From assembly GCF_900101175.1 (NCBI RefSeq), contig NZ_FNFQ01000002.1, forward strand, positions 1 through 64,000: a stretch of 64,000 nucleotides of DNA, written 5' to 3'. Below the pieces are notes generated by a model. It was not told the origin of the DNA, ran no database searches, and saw only the letters and a program-made list of their open reading frames with translations. How positions within the stretch are numbered: the first letter of the stretch is position 1; every line of letters begins with the position of its first letter. The position numbers and the translations under genes are program-made. Positions 36,098 through 46,767 of the stretch are shown here, piece after piece. Source of the stretch: Stenotrophomonas pavanii. Its GTDB lineage: Bacteria; Pseudomonadota; Gammaproteobacteria; Xanthomonadales; Xanthomonadaceae.

Positions 36098-37577
36098 ATG
36101 AAGGGATTGAAGCTTGCAACTGCCGCGGTCGCGTGCGGCCTGATCTTTGTGCCACCCGTGTTGGCTTCTGGAGATCAGCCGGCAAAAGTGCTTGAGGATC
36201 CAGGTGCCTACGCGGAGGTGGTTGCGCTGTTGGAGCGTGAAGCTGCGAACCAGCTGACGCGTCATTTGCAGGAGAGGGGTGAGCTGCGACAAATCAGCGT
36301 CAGCATCCGTCTGGATGTGAAGGCAAGATCGATGGTGATCAGCTTTGGGCCTGGATACCTTCCCGGCCGCGGATCGCGGTTATGACGAGCTCTTCCTGAT
36401 TCCGATGGCGTCTACGTTGAGGCACTACGCCGAGAAGTCGGGACTGGATGTGAATGATATTGACTTCCTGTTTGACGGAAAAACCCTTGAGGAATACTAC
36501 CCCGAGGATCTGGCCGTTCCGCCGAAGACGAAAGAGAAGTCGACGCATACATCAGCTTTGGTGTCAGCAAGCCATGGCTACATCAGCTTGCATCCCAGCA
36601 GAGAATGGAAGTTCCAGCGCCCAGCGCCTCTCGGCATCCAGGAAGACACGCTGAGTCCACTGTTTGGTGACGAACTGCAAGGATTGATCGAACAACGTAG
36701 CGGTTTGACGGTGCACCGGGCACGCAGCCGCTCCAAGGAACTCCATCCGGAGTCCGGGAAGCCATGGGAGCACATGTCATCCCGCTACCACCTCAAGGCG
36801 CTTTTCCCCGAACGCACCGACATGTGGAATGAGTTTCCGAACAGCCCAGAGTCTGCTCGCGAAAAGGAAGAGGACATACGGGCTCGTCCCAACTACGCAA
36901 ACCATCTGGGTGTGGATGTCATGCTGAGCCTGCACACCAATGGCAGCGATTCAGCCAGCCTGCGTGGAACCGAGGTCTACTATCATCAGGACAAACCGCA
37001 GGACAAGGCGCTGGCGGATAGCATTCTCTGTGGGATGCGTGAAATCATCCGAGCGCAACCGGGCTATCGGGATTTCCCGATTCGCGAGAGTTCGACCTCG
37101 GCCAGGCACGGCGAGAACCGCATCGGGAAGATGCCCTCGGTGATCGTCGAAACCGCCTACCACTCCAATCCTGAGGATGTGGCTGCCTTGCAGGATCCCG
37201 TCTTCCGCTCGGCGTCGATGAAAGGGGTGGAGAAGGGCTATCGCCTGTGGGCAACGGGAAAGACGTGCGAGCCCTTGGCGCTGCATGCGATTCCAGACAC
37301 CGATGTGCCCGTTCAATCGGCCAGGGATGTCGAAGTCCGTTATGCCGGGAACCCCCAGTATCCGTTGTCGGTGGAGCTCTCGCTGACGACCTGTTCCGAG
37401 GTGGGTGCGTGCTCCTCGTCGACGAGGACCTTTGATGATCCGATGCAACCGGTGGTGATCAATCTTGCCTGCAATGGCGTCGGCACGGGCGTCGCGCGCT
37501 GGAGTGCGCTCCTGAGGGACGCGGACGGGGTTGCGTCGGCACCTGTCGAGTTCTCGCAGGCGTGCGTGCGGACGTGA
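36098..37577 (+). pseudogene. N-acetylmuramoyl-L-alanine amidase (Amidase_3), frameshifted
   Basis: One gene split over two frames. Frame A starts at ATG 36098 (MKGLKLATAAVACGLIFVPP, Sec signal, GGAGAA ribosome site) and runs into TGA at 36383-36385. Frame B carries on from about 36350 to 37577 without its own credible start. The join falls at 36345-36385, where 'MVISFGPGYLP' (A) should continue as 'RGYDELFLIPMASTLRHYAE' (B); a shift of +1 is needed. Frame B contains the zinc-amidase motifs: His in 'ASHGYISLH', Glu in 'GIQEDTLSP', His in 'LSLHTNGSDS', Glu in 'VIVETAYHSNPED'. A Cys-containing C-terminal domain follows. GC is visibly lower than in the flanks. It may be a true indel or a base-call error. 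Confidence 0.82.
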
Positions 37578-37610
37578 GGGTGGGCATGGCCTGGCACTCC
37601 TGAAAGCACG

Positions 37611-37637
37611 AAGGCCGGCGCTTTCGCGCCGGCCTTT
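37611..37637. terminator. Bidirectional hairpin terminator between amidase and trxB
   Basis: An 11-bp perfect stem (37611-37621 with 37626-37636, AAGGCCGGCGC) with a TTTC loop, between convergent genes. A GTAG-type palindrome follows at 37645. Confidence 0.7.
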
Positions 37638-37644
37638 GGTCTCG

Positions 37645-37666
37645 GTCGAGCATGGCTCGACGCTAC
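37645..37666. repeat. GTAG-type palindrome, GTCGAGC stem
   Basis: GTCGAGCATGGCTCGACGCTAC, ending in CTAC (GTAG on the other strand). Related single copies occur at 45519-45540 and 45981-46003. Confidence 0.65.
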
Positions 37667-37683
37667 AGAAGCAGGTTCGCTTC

Positions 37684-38748
<1,065 letters not shown>

Positions 38749-38888
38749 TCAAGCCGATGAACAGAACGCCGTCATCCAGCGGTGGTTTCGGCCCGGTCCG
38801 GACCCGGCCAGATGTCGCATAACTGAAAACTGACGCCGTCTCATTTATTATCAATCACTAACAGCACATTCCAAAGGTATGGTCTAAG

Positions 38889-41249
38889 GTGGCGAAGCAG
38901 GTCCCTGAACGCTCCAAGTCGGACGACAGCAAGGCGTCACGTCGCACGGCCGCGGCGGCGACGACCGACAATCCACGCCGCCAGCGCCTCTGGCGCGACC
39001 TGGGCCTGATCGCCATCGCGCCGGCCCTGCTCTATCTGGCGGCCAGTCTGTTCACCTATTCAGCGACCGATCCGGGCTGGTCGCACACCGGCAGCGTGGT
39101 TGCGCCGGTGCACAACCTGGGCGGCCGCGCCGGCGCCTGGATCGCCGACGTGCTGCTGCAGCTGTTTGGCTACATCGCCTTCCTGCTGCCCATCGTGCTG
39201 GGCGCGCTGGCCTGGATCGCCATGTTCGGCCTCAAGCGCGAGAGCAAGGGCGAGAACGACCTGGATCCGGCACTGCGCCTGGTCGGTCTGGTCGGGTTCC
39301 TGATTGCCGGCACCGGCTTCCTGCATGTGCGCCTGTTCAGTGGCGATGTCGCCAGTGCCGGCGGCATCCTCGGCAAGCTGGTAGGCAACTCGCTGACGGT
39401 AGGCTTCGGCGCGCTGGGGGCCAACCTGTTCGTACTGGTGCTGCTGCTGGCCTCCATCACCCTGGCGACCGGGCTGTCATGGTTCACGGTGATGGAGAAG
39501 ATCGGCCGCGGCGTGATGTCGCTGGCGCCGTTGCTGGAGCGCAAGAAGGAAGAAGTCACCGAGTGGAAGCAGACCCGGGTGATGCGCGAGGAACGCCAGG
39601 AAGTGCGCAAGGCCGACGCCGAGGTGCGCGCCAAGCGCGAGCCGGTGAAGATCGAGCCGCGTCCGGAGCCGGTGATCGAGAAGAGTGATCGGGCCAAGCG
39701 CGATACCCAGATTCCGATGTTCCGTGGCGTCAACGGCGATGGTTCCGACCTGCCGCCGCTGGCGCTGCTGGATGATCCCAAGCCGCAGCCGAAGGGCTAT
39801 GACGAAGAAACGCTGGAAACGCTGTCGCGGCAGATCGAGTTCAAGCTGAAGGATTTCCGCATCGATGCGCAGGTGGTCGGCGCCAACCCTGGCCCGGTCA
39901 TCACCCGCTTCGAGATCGAGCCTGCACCGGGCATCAAGGTCAGCCAGATCAGTTCGCTGGACAAGGACATCGCGCGTGGCCTGTCGGTGAAGTCGGTGCG
40001 CGTGGTCGATGTCATTCCGGGCAAGTCCGTGATCGGCCTGGAGATCCCCAACGTCACCCGCGAGATGATCTTCCTGTCCGAGCTGCTGCGCTCGAAGGAA
40101 TATGACAAGTCGGCCAGCGTGCTGACCCTGGCGCTGGGCAAGGACATCGCCGGCCGCCCGACGGTGGCCGACCTGGCGCGCATGCCGCACCTGCTGGTGG
40201 CCGGTACCACCGGTTCGGGCAAGTCGGTGGCGGTCAACGCGATGGTGCTGAGCCTGCTGTTCAAGGCTTCGCCCAAGGACCTGCGGATGCTGATGATCGA
40301 CCCGAAGATGCTCGAACTGAGCGTCTACCAGGGCATTCCGCACCTGCTGGCACCGGTGGTCACCGACATGAAGGAGGCCGCCAACGGCCTGCGCTGGTGC
40401 GTGGCCGAGATGGAGCGCCGGTACAAGCTGATGAGCGCAGTGGGCGTGCGCAACCTGGCCGGCTTCAACAAGAAGGTGAAGGAAGCCCAGGACGCCGGCC
40501 AGCCGCTGATGGACCCGCTGTTCAAGCCGAACCCGGAGCTGGGCGAGGCGCCGCGACCGCTGGAGACGCTGCCGTTCATCGTCATCTTCATCGACGAATT
40601 CGCCGACATGATGATGATCGTCGGCAAGAAGGTCGAAGAGCTGATCGCGCGCCTGGCGCAGAAGGCGCGTGCGGCCGGCATCCACCTGATCCTGGCCACG
40701 CAGCGCCCGTCGGTGGACGTGATCACCGGCCTGATCAAGGCCAACATCCCGACCCGTATCGCCTTCCAGGTCAGCTCCAAGATCGACTCGCGCACCATCC
40801 TCGACCAGTCCGGCGCGGAAACCCTGCTCGGCCACGGCGACATGCTGTACCTGCCGCCGGGCACCGCGCTGCCCGAGCGCGTGCATGGTGCGTTCGTGTC
40901 CGATGACGAAGTGCACCGCGTGGTCGAGCACCTCAAGGCGATGGGCCCGGCCGACTATGTCGACGGGGTGCTGGACGAGGTGCAGACGATGGGCGACGGC
41001 GTGGTCGTCGGTGCCACCGGCCTGCCCGAGACCAGTGCGGCCGGCGACGAGTCCGACCCGCTGTATGACGAAGCGCTGCGGGTGGTCACCGAGACCCGCC
41101 GCGCCTCCATTTCCGGCGTGCAGCGCCGGCTGAAGATCGGCTACAACCGTGCAGCGCGACTGATCGAGGCCATGGAAGCGGCCGGCGTGGTCAGCCCGCC
41201 CGAGCACAACGGCGACCGCACGGTGCTGGCACCGCCGCCGCCGAAGTAA
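38889..41249 (+). CDS. ftsK: DNA translocase FtsK
   Basis: A 786-residue FtsK. The start is GTG 38889 ([15 protein letters not shown]). Four or five membrane segments fill about residues 35-205 and anchor it at the septum. A short, charged linker (about 210-290) follows, much shorter than in E. coli, explaining the smaller size. The motor has Walker A '[16 protein letters not shown]' near residue 438 and Walker B '[12 protein letters not shown]'. The C-terminal gamma winged helix ('[20 protein letters not shown]') reads KOPS and activates XerCD at dif. The upstream 230 bases are AT-richer and likely hold its promoter. Confidence 0.97.
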   Translation: MAKQVPERSKSDDSKASRRTAAAATTDNPRRQRLWRDLGLIAIAPALLYLAASLFTYSATDPGWSHTGSVVAPVHNLGGRAGAWIADVLLQLFGYIAFLLPIVLGALAWIAMFGLKRESKGENDLDPALRLVGLVGFLIAGTGFLHVRLFSGDVASAGGILGKLVGNSLTVGFGALGANLFVLVLLLASITLATGLSWFTVMEKIGRGVMSLAPLLERKKEEVTEWKQTRVMREERQEVRKADAEVRAKREPVKIEPRPEPVIEKSDRAKRDTQIPMFRGVNGDGSDLPPLALLDDPKPQPKGYDEETLETLSRQIEFKLKDFRIDAQVVGANPGPVITRFEIEPAPGIKVSQISSLDKDIARGLSVKSVRVVDVIPGKSVIGLEIPNVTREMIFLSELLRSKEYDKSASVLTLALGKDIAGRPTVADLARMPHLLVAGTTGSGKSVAVNAMVLSLLFKASPKDLRMLMIDPKMLELSVYQGIPHLLAPVVTDMKEAANGLRWCVAEMERRYKLMSAVGVRNLAGFNKKVKEAQDAGQPLMDPLFKPNPELGEAPRPLETLPFIVIFIDEFADMMMIVGKKVEELIARLAQKARAAGIHLILATQRPSVDVITGLIKANIPTRIAFQVSSKIDSRTILDQSGAETLLGHGDMLYLPPGTALPERVHGAFVSDDEVHRVVEHLKAMGPADYVDGVLDEVQTMGDGVVVGATGLPETSAAGDESDPLYDEALRVVTETRRASISGVQRRLKIGYNRAARLIEAMEAAGVVSPPEHNGDRTVLAPPPPK

Positions 41250-41288
41250 GACCCGAGGTATCCCCCACGACGTCCAAGGAACCGACGC

Positions 41289-43220
41289 ATGCTTCACCCC
41301 GTACCAAGCGCGCTGGCACTGGCGCTGGCAGCCTTGCTGGCTGCCAGTCCGGCACTGGCAGAAACCGCCACCTCCGCGCCCGCCACGGCGCCGCCTTCCA
41401 CCAGCGGCGATACCGAAGCCAGCAATAATTTCAGCATTGTCCGTTACCGCGCCGACTACCAGGTCCGGCCGGATGCGGGCAATGTGCAGACCGAAACCTA
41501 CGAAGTGCTGCTCAAGACCAAGGCCTCGGTCGAGCAGTTCAGCCAGGTGCGGCTGAGCTACAGCGAGAAGATGGAAACCCTGGAGGTGCTTGGCGCCTAC
41601 ACCATCACTGCCGACGGCCAGCGCCGCGACGTGCCGGCCGACCGCATCTACACCCAGGAAAGCTACTCCAGCGCCTCGGCGGCGATGTACGCCGACCGCA
41701 AGGTGCGGGTGATCGTGTTCCCGAACCTGGCGCCGGGCACGCGGCTGTACTACCAGGTGCGCCGGACCCAGCTGACGCCGTACTTCCCGGGCTATTTTGG
41801 CCTGTGGGAGACCTTCAATGTCTTCACCGAATACGAGGACGCCGAGGTCACCCTGAGTGCGCCGGCCAACCTGCCGATGTTCATCGACAGCCGCGGCGTG
41901 CAGGGCAGCGATCGCCCGACAGTGAAGAACGGCCAGGCGCAGTGGCGCTGGCGCTACCAGCGGCGTGAGGCGATGCCGGCGCAGAACTGGTCGGCCGCCG
42001 GGTGGGAGTTCGGCCCGAACATCATGGCCAGCACGTATCGTGACTGGGCGCAGATGGGCCGCGCCTACCAGCGCAAGGCCGGGCCGGCGGCGCAGGTCAC
42101 GCCGGAACTGCAGGCGCTGGCCGACCAGATCACCGCCGGCATCAGCGACCGCCGCGGGCAGGCCGATGCGCTGTACCGCTGGGTGGCGCAGAACATCCGC
42201 TATGTGGCGGTGTACCTGGGCAATGGTGGCCTGGAGCCGAACAGCGCGCAGAGCATCCTCGACAACCACTATGGTGACTGCAAGGACCATGTGACGATCC
42301 TGGAAGCGCTGCTGGCGGCCAAGGGCATCGCCAGTTCGCCGGTGCTGATCGGTGCCGGGGGCGGTCCGACGCTGCCGAAGATTCCGGTGCTGGGCCGCTT
42401 CAACCACGCCATCACCTACATCCCCGAGTTCGATCTGTACCTGGATTCGACCACGGCATGGGCGCGCTTCGGACAGTTGCCGGAAGGCGATCTGGGGGCG
42501 CCGGTGGTGCGCACCCGCGACGCCACGCTGGCGCGCACCCCGGCCAACACGCCCGATCGCAACGCCACGTCGATGGAAGTGCGCTTCACCTTCGACGCCA
42601 ATGGCGACCTGCGCGGCGAGACGATTCCGAAGCTGGGCGAGAACGCCGAGATCGGCATGCGCGCGCAGTTCTCACAGCTCAACGCGCAGAACCGTGCGCG
42701 CGCTGAGGAGCAGATCATGGCCGCGTCGGGTTTTGACGGACGGGGGCAGTTGCAGATCCAGGGCGTGCCAGGCGATCTGACCCGGCCCTTCGGCTATCGC
42801 ATGGCGTTCCAGGCCGAGGACTACGCCGATTTCAGCGTGGCCGGCGGCATGGCCGTGCCGGACCCGCCGGGCGGCGAGTCGGTGCGCGGCCTGTATGCCA
42901 CTGCCTCGGCGCCGGCCAACGAAACGCCGTTCTACTGCAATGCCAGCCTGCGCGAGGAAACCTATCGCCTGCAGTTCCCGGCCAATGCACCGATCATCGC
43001 CATCCCGGCCAGCCAGCGTTTCGCCAACGCCGCCGGCGAATATCGCGTGGACTGGAGCCGCGAGGGCCAGGACGTGATCGTGCACCACCGCTTGCAGCAG
43101 AACGCGGTGCGTGGCCCGGAGGCGCTGTGCCAGCCGCACGACTATCCGGCGTTCCGCGCGCTGTATCGCGAAGTGCGGCGCGGCTTCCGTGGCCAGGTGC
43201 TGTACGGTCGGCTGAGGTAG
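41289..43220 (+). CDS. Secreted DUF3857/transglutaminase-like protein
   Basis: A 643-residue protein with a Sec signal peptide (MLHPVPSALALALAALLAAS, cleavage near residue 25). A DUF3857-type beta-rich domain (about 55-270) precedes a transglutaminase-like core with Cys in 'HYGDCKDHVTILEALL' (about residue 335) and His in 'FNHAITYIPEFDLYLDST', the third residue probably the Asp there. A beta-rich C-terminal domain follows. Such proteins are often peptidases or cross-linkers of unknown target. It sits between ftsK and lolA, 39 bases after ftsK. Confidence 0.87.
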   Translation: MLHPVPSALALALAALLAASPALAETATSAPATAPPSTSGDTEASNNFSIVRYRADYQVRPDAGNVQTETYEVLLKTKASVEQFSQVRLSYSEKMETLEVLGAYTITADGQRRDVPADRIYTQESYSSASAAMYADRKVRVIVFPNLAPGTRLYYQVRRTQLTPYFPGYFGLWETFNVFTEYEDAEVTLSAPANLPMFIDSRGVQGSDRPTVKNGQAQWRWRYQRREAMPAQNWSAAGWEFGPNIMASTYRDWAQMGRAYQRKAGPAAQVTPELQALADQITAGISDRRGQADALYRWVAQNIRYVAVYLGNGGLEPNSAQSILDNHYGDCKDHVTILEALLAAKGIASSPVLIGAGGGPTLPKIPVLGRFNHAITYIPEFDLYLDSTTAWARFGQLPEGDLGAPVVRTRDATLARTPANTPDRNATSMEVRFTFDANGDLRGETIPKLGENAEIGMRAQFSQLNAQNRARAEEQIMAASGFDGRGQLQIQGVPGDLTRPFGYRMAFQAEDYADFSVAGGMAVPDPPGGESVRGLYATASAPANETPFYCNASLREETYRLQFPANAPIIAIPASQRFANAAGEYRVDWSREGQDVIVHHRLQQNAVRGPEALCQPHDYPAFRALYREVRRGFRGQVLYGRLR

Positions 43221-43370
43221 AACCGCGCCCTGCGTGGATGAAGCCGCGTTCGTGCGTGCATCGCGGTTCGACGATCAGGGCGGCATAATGTCGCCCTGAT
43301 CGCCCATTCAGCTTGCACCGGGCACACTCACATCCAACTTTCCTGGCCTGCGTGCCCACAGGATTTCCGC

Positions 43371-44009
43371 ATGAACGTCCGCTTCCGCCGTTTCCTTGCT
43401 TCCACCACCCTGGCCGTGGCCTGCGCCGCCGCCGGCAGTGCCTGGGCTGGCGCCCGCGATGACCTGAAGACTTTCACCAGCGGCCTGAAGGGCCTGGATG
43501 GCCAGTTCAGCCAGCAGGTGTTCGACAGCCGCGGCAAGGTCAAGGAATCGACCAGCGGCCGCGTGGCCCTGTCGGCGCCGCGCCTGTTCCGCTGGGAATA
43601 CGTGCGCCCGCACGAGCAGTTGATCGTGGCTGACGGCAAGAAGGTCTGGATGTACGAGCCGGACCTGGAGCAGGCCACCGTGCGCGAGCAGGGCAAGGAA
43701 GAGCAGAACAGCCCGCTGACCGCGCTGATCAATCCGGCGCTGCTGGAACAGCAGTACGACGTCAGCGAAGAGGCTGCGCAGCGCGATGGCCTGCAGTGGC
43801 TGTCGCTGTCGCCGAAGCGTGAGACCGAAGCCAGCTTCCAGTACGCGGCGCTGGGCTTCAACGCGCAGGGCCTGGCCAAGATGGAAATCACCGATGCGGT
43901 TGGCCAGCGTACCGTGATCAGCTTCAGTGGCTGGAAGCGCAACCCGGGCTTCGCCGCCGGCACCTTCAGCTTCACCCCGCCGAAGGGCACCGACGTCATC
44001 GGTGATTGA
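43371..44009 (+). CDS. lolA: Outer-membrane lipoprotein carrier protein
   Basis: A 212-residue LolA, the periplasmic carrier taking lipoproteins from LolCDE to LolB. Signal peptide about residues 1-26 (cleaved after AWA). Mature motifs: 'LKTFTSGLKGLDGQFSQQVF', 'SAPRLFRWEYVRPHEQLIVA', 'DGKKVWMYEPDLEQATVRE'. The ftsK-lolA-rarA order is conserved in gammaproteobacteria; here a transglutaminase-like gene is inserted between ftsK and lolA. A GTAG-type palindrome directly follows the stop. Confidence 0.96.
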   Translation: MNVRFRRFLASTTLAVACAAAGSAWAGARDDLKTFTSGLKGLDGQFSQQVFDSRGKVKESTSGRVALSAPRLFRWEYVRPHEQLIVADGKKVWMYEPDLEQATVREQGKEEQNSPLTALINPALLEQQYDVSEEAAQRDGLQWLSLSPKRETEASFQYAALGFNAQGLAKMEITDAVGQRTVISFSGWKRNPGFAAGTFSFTPPKGTDVIGD

Positions 44010-44014
44010 TCAGG

Positions 44015-44038
44015 GCGCCGGGCATGGCCCGGCGCTAC
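44015..44038. repeat. GTAG-type palindrome, GCGCCGGGC stem
   Basis: GCGCCGGGCATGGCCCGGCG followed by CTAC, 5 bases after the lolA stop. It may also act as its terminator or 3' protector. Confidence 0.65.
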
Positions 44039-44082
44039 CTGCTCTGATGGGTGCCAACCGTTGGTTGGCACGCTTGGGATCT

Positions 44083-44104
44083 GCCGGCCAGCGGCCGGCA
44101 CTAC
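44083..44104. repeat. GTAG-type palindrome, GCCGGCC stem
   Basis: GCCGGCCAGCGGCCGGCACT then AC: the same half-unit as in the 16.8-17.4 kb array. Another small inverted repeat (GTGCCAACCG/GGTTGGCAC) lies at 44051-44071. Confidence 0.65.
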
Positions 44105-44129
44105 CGGAATTGCTGGCACGCTCTCGCGG

Positions 44130-44135
44130 TACAAT
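44130..44135 (+). promoter_or_regulatory. -10 element of rarA, possibly leaderless
   Basis: TACAAT lies 6 bases before the GTG at 44142. A start at normal distance would fall on the start codon; no Shine-Dalgarno sequence is visible. Confidence 0.4.
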
Positions 44136-44141
44136 AAGCGG

Positions 44142-45503
44142 GTGCCAAGACATCGCTCCACTTCCTTCCCCGGTCCCGATCTGCTGAGCGTTGATCGGGA
44201 GCACCTGCGCCCGCTGGCCGAGCGCATGCGCCCGCGCACCCTCGATGAAATGGTCGGGCAGAAGCGCCTGCTGGCGCCGGACAGCGCGCTGCGCCGCGCG
44301 GTCGAGTCCGGTCGCGTGCATTCGATGATCCTGTGGGGGCCGCCGGGCTGCGGCAAGACCACGCTGGCGCTGCTGCTGGCCGAGTACGCCGATGCGGAAT
44401 TCCGTGCCATCTCTGCCGTGCTGTCCGGGCTGCCGGAGGTGCGCCAGGTGCTGGCCGAAGCCGCGCAACGCTTCGCGGAGGGCCGGCGCACCGTGCTGTT
44501 CGTGGACGAGGTGCATCGTTTCAACAAGGCGCAGCAGGACGCATTCCTGCCGCACATCGAGCGCGGCACGATCCTGTTCGTCGGCGCCACCACCGAGAAT
44601 CCGTCGTTCGAGCTGAACTCGGCGCTGCTGTCGCGTTGCCGCGTGCATGTGCTGGAAGGTGTTTCGCCGACCGATATCGTCGAAGCGCTGGAACGTGCGC
44701 TGGGGGATCGCGAGCGCGGCTTGGGCGAAGAGCGCATCGAGGTCGCACCCGAACTGCTGCTGGAGATCGCCACCGCCGCCGATGGCGACGTGCGCCGTGC
44801 GTTGACCCTGCTGGAGATCGCCGCCGAACTGGCGGGCGGGGAGGGGGGGCGCATCACGCCGCAGACCCTGACCCAGGTGCTGGCCGATCGCACCCGTCGC
44901 TTCGACAAGGGCGGCGAGCAGTTCTACGACCAGATCTCGGCACTGCACAAGTCGGTACGCAGTTCCAACCCGGACGCCGCACTGTACTGGCTGACCCGCA
45001 TGCTCGATGGCGGCTGCGATCCGTCGTATCTGGCGCGTCGACTGACCCGCATGGCCATCGAGGACATCGGCCTGGCCGATCCGCGCGCGCAGAGCATGGC
45101 GCTGGAAGCCTGGGACATCTACGAGCGGCTCGGCAGCCCGGAAGGCGAACTCGCCTTCGCGCAGCTGGTGCTGTACCTGGCCAGCACTGCCAAGTCGAAC
45201 GCCGGCTATGCGGCCTTCAACCAGGCCAAGGCTGACGTGCGTCAGAGCGGTACCGAAGAGGTGCCGCTGCACCTGCGCAATGCGCCGACCAAGCTGATGA
45301 AGGAGCTGGGCTATGGCGCCGAATATCAGTACGACCACGATGCCGAAGGTGGCATCGCGCTGGACCAGACCGGTTTCCCGGACGCGATGGGCGAACGGGT
45401 GTACTACAACCCGGTGCCGCGCGGCCTGGAAATCAAGCTGAAGGAAAAGCTGGACCGGCTGCGTGCCGAGCGCGAAGCGGCGCGGGCCGCGAAGGGCCGT
45501 TGA
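44142..45503 (+). CDS. rarA: Replication-associated recombination protein A (AAA+ ATPase)
   Basis: A 453-residue RarA/MgsA, a clamp-loader-like AAA+ protein that acts at stalled forks. The start is GTG 44142 (MPRHRSTSFPGPDLLSVDRE); the frame is open further upstream through repeat sequence. Motifs: 'LRPLAERMRPRTLDEMVGQK', Walker A WGPPGCGKTTLAL, Walker B 'VLFVDEVHRFNKAQQDAFLP', sensor 'FVGATTENPSFELNSALLSR'. The C-terminal tetramerisation region includes 'YLARRLTRMAIEDIGLADP'. Follows lolA as in many relatives; serS is not next. Confidence 0.96.
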   Translation: MPRHRSTSFPGPDLLSVDREHLRPLAERMRPRTLDEMVGQKRLLAPDSALRRAVESGRVHSMILWGPPGCGKTTLALLLAEYADAEFRAISAVLSGLPEVRQVLAEAAQRFAEGRRTVLFVDEVHRFNKAQQDAFLPHIERGTILFVGATTENPSFELNSALLSRCRVHVLEGVSPTDIVEALERALGDRERGLGEERIEVAPELLLEIATAADGDVRRALTLLEIAAELAGGEGGRITPQTLTQVLADRTRRFDKGGEQFYDQISALHKSVRSSNPDAALYWLTRMLDGGCDPSYLARRLTRMAIEDIGLADPRAQSMALEAWDIYERLGSPEGELAFAQLVLYLASTAKSNAGYAAFNQAKADVRQSGTEEVPLHLRNAPTKLMKELGYGAEYQYDHDAEGGIALDQTGFPDAMGERVYYNPVPRGLEIKLKEKLDRLRAEREAARAAKGR

Positions 45504-45518
45504 GCCGGCTTATGTGGG

Positions 45519-45540
45519 GTCGAGCCATGCTCGACGCTGC
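45519..45540. repeat. Palindrome of the GTCGAGC family, CTGC end
   Basis: GTCGAGCCATGCTCGACGCT then GC: same family as 37645, but the terminal CTAC is changed to CTGC. It sits just after rarA. Confidence 0.5.
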
Positions 45541-45599
45541 ATTGTTCCCGCCGCCGGTCTTTGGCACACTGCGCGGCCACTTTTTCAAGGATCGATGCC

Positions 45600-45971
45600 G
45601 TGCAGGAAATGATTCTGCCGTTGAAGCGTTACGCCCAGTTCGAGGGTCGTGCCAACCGTCGCGAGTACTGGATGTTCCAGCTGTTCCTGTTGATCGTATC
45701 GGCCGTACTGATGGTGCCGCTCGTTGCCGGGCTGGTGATGCAGTCCGACGTCCTCGGCATTGCGTCGATCATCCTGTTCGTCGTGTTCTGGCTGGCCACC
45801 GTGCTGCCGGTCATCGCGGTGACCGTCCGTCGCCTGCATGACTGCAACCAGTCGGGTTGGATGTACCTGCTGGCCTTCATTCCGTTCGGTGGCCTGGTGA
45901 TCTTCGTATTCGCGCTGCTGCCGGGCACGCCGCAGGAGAATGCATACGGTCCGGTGCCTTCGGGACCGTGA
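45600..45971 (+). CDS. DUF805 family membrane protein
   Basis: A 123-residue DUF805 protein with four predicted membrane segments. The N-terminal signature 'LPLKRYAQFEGRANRREYWM' and the later 'VRRLHDCNQSGWMYLLAFIP' are typical. I chose GTG 45600, because AAGGA lies 8 bases upstream; the ATG at 45609 has its nearest AGGA too close. The function of the family is unknown. Confidence 0.88.
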   Translation: MQEMILPLKRYAQFEGRANRREYWMFQLFLLIVSAVLMVPLVAGLVMQSDVLGIASIILFVVFWLATVLPVIAVTVRRLHDCNQSGWMYLLAFIPFGGLVIFVFALLPGTPQENAYGPVPSGP

Positions 45972-45980
45972 CACGGCGCG

Positions 45981-46003
45981 AGTCGAGCGCGCCTCGACGC
46001 TAC
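45981..46003. repeat. GTAG-type palindrome, GTCGAGCGCG stem
   Basis: AGTCGAGCGCGCCTCGACGC then TAC, 9 bases after the DUF805 stop. Confidence 0.6.
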
Positions 46004-46016
46004 AGGGCAGCAGAAT

Positions 46017-46039
46017 GAAGCCGGCATTTCGCCGGCTTC
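46017..46039. terminator. Hairpin terminator between convergent genes
   Basis: A 9-bp perfect stem (46017-46025 with 46031-46039, GAAGCCGGC) with a 5-base loop, just after the minus-strand OB-fold gene. Confidence 0.6.
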
Positions 46040-46043
46040 GTCT

Positions 46044-46418
46044 TTACTTGATGGTGCAGTCGCCAAAGGACAGGTAGTCGGTGCCCGAGCTGAACTGCAG
46101 CGTGCAACTGGCGGTGAACGTCGCGCCTTCTTCCAGCGCGCCCAGCTTGGCCGCCTGCTGTTCGTCGTCGCTGGTCAGCCGGGCCAGCACATTGCCCTGG
46201 TCGTCGCCGGCCTCGATCAGTGGCTCGCCCGCCAGGTTGCTGGAAACGCTCAGGGCTACGGCAGTGAATGTCACCGTCTGGTTGAGCTGGTCCATGCCCA
46301 GTGACGAATTGCCGGCTTCTTCAAAGGCCTGGTAGAGCGTTGGCAGGTCCTGTGCGGCATGGGCAGCCAGCGGTGCAAGCAGGCCGAGGGAAAGGGCGAT
46401 CAGGGCGGTGCGCTTCAA
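46044..46418 (-). CDS. Small secreted OB-fold-like protein
   Basis: A 124-residue protein with a Sec signal peptide ('KRTALIALSLGLLAPLAAHA'). The only plausible start is TTG 46418, with GAGA about 8 bases upstream. The mature part ('LNQTVTFTAVALSVSSNLAG', 'LIEAGDDQGNVLARLTSDDE', 'EGATFTASCTLQFSSGTDYL', then 'SFGDCTI') looks like the OB-fold tRNA_anti-like secreted family, with two Cys likely paired. No function is known. Confidence 0.75.
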   Translation of the reverse strand: MKRTALIALSLGLLAPLAAHAAQDLPTLYQAFEEAGNSSLGMDQLNQTVTFTAVALSVSSNLAGEPLIEAGDDQGNVLARLTSDDEQQAAKLGALEEGATFTASCTLQFSSGTDYLSFGDCTIK

Positions 46419-46746
46419 GGTGTTCTCGCAGTCACGGGATCCATTCCCGTGGGTGGTGGTGACCTCCGCGTCATTCGCGGAGGATGGTCGGCAGATCCAC
46501 GCCACGCGTGGAGGCGGGCAGCCATGGACAGGGCGCGGCCGATGGCTCGATCCCCCATCCATCCGCAGCCCTGCGAGGGCGGGGCGCTCCTGCGCCCCGG
46601 CGCCTGGGAAAATAGTGGATCCGGTGTTTCCAGCGCAACCGGGAAAATGAACACATCGCGCGCGTGATACACAGCGTGACGTTTGATCGATGTGATAATC
46701 ATTCGCGTTTAAGGTAGACTGCGGTTCCCTGTGAACCGGCGGCCCC
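46419..46746. other. 328-base divergent intergenic region
   Basis: No gene seen. It holds a hairpin (CCTCCGCG/CGCGGAGG, 46463-46483), a palindrome of the ATCCACGCC type (about 46493-46512), a GC-rich inverted repeat near 46580-46600, and, close to the esterase gene, an AT-richer stretch with a Fur-box-like site. Confidence 0.6.
46688..46706 (+). promoter_or_regulatory. Fur-box-like operator
   Basis: Contains TGATAATCATT (46693-46703), the core half of the Fur consensus GATAATGATAATCATTATC; the left third matches poorly. It lies about 60-80 bases before the esterase start and is the only AT-rich stretch in the gap, suggesting iron repression of the downstream operon. Confidence 0.6.
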
Positions 46747-46767
46747 GTGCCGCGTCTGCCGCCGCTG

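Noticed and set aside
36345..36385. Programmed frameshifting in the amidase
   Set aside because: No slippery heptamer with downstream structure is evident; an indel or base-call error is simpler.
36345..37577. A separate amidase gene starting at TTG 36345
   Set aside because: No ribosome site, and the first residues overlap the signal-peptide-bearing frame; a split gene explains both frames better.
39477..42407. A 976-codon open frame on the minus strand over ftsK and the transglutaminase-like gene
   Set aside because: It is the antisense of two well-supported genes; His/Gln/Arg/Leu-rich composition is typical of a high-GC shadow frame, and it crosses a gene boundary without respecting it.
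46688..46706. Treating the TGATAATCATT site as a certain Fur box
   Set aside because: Only the right two thirds match the 19-base consensus; kept as a moderate-confidence operator only.
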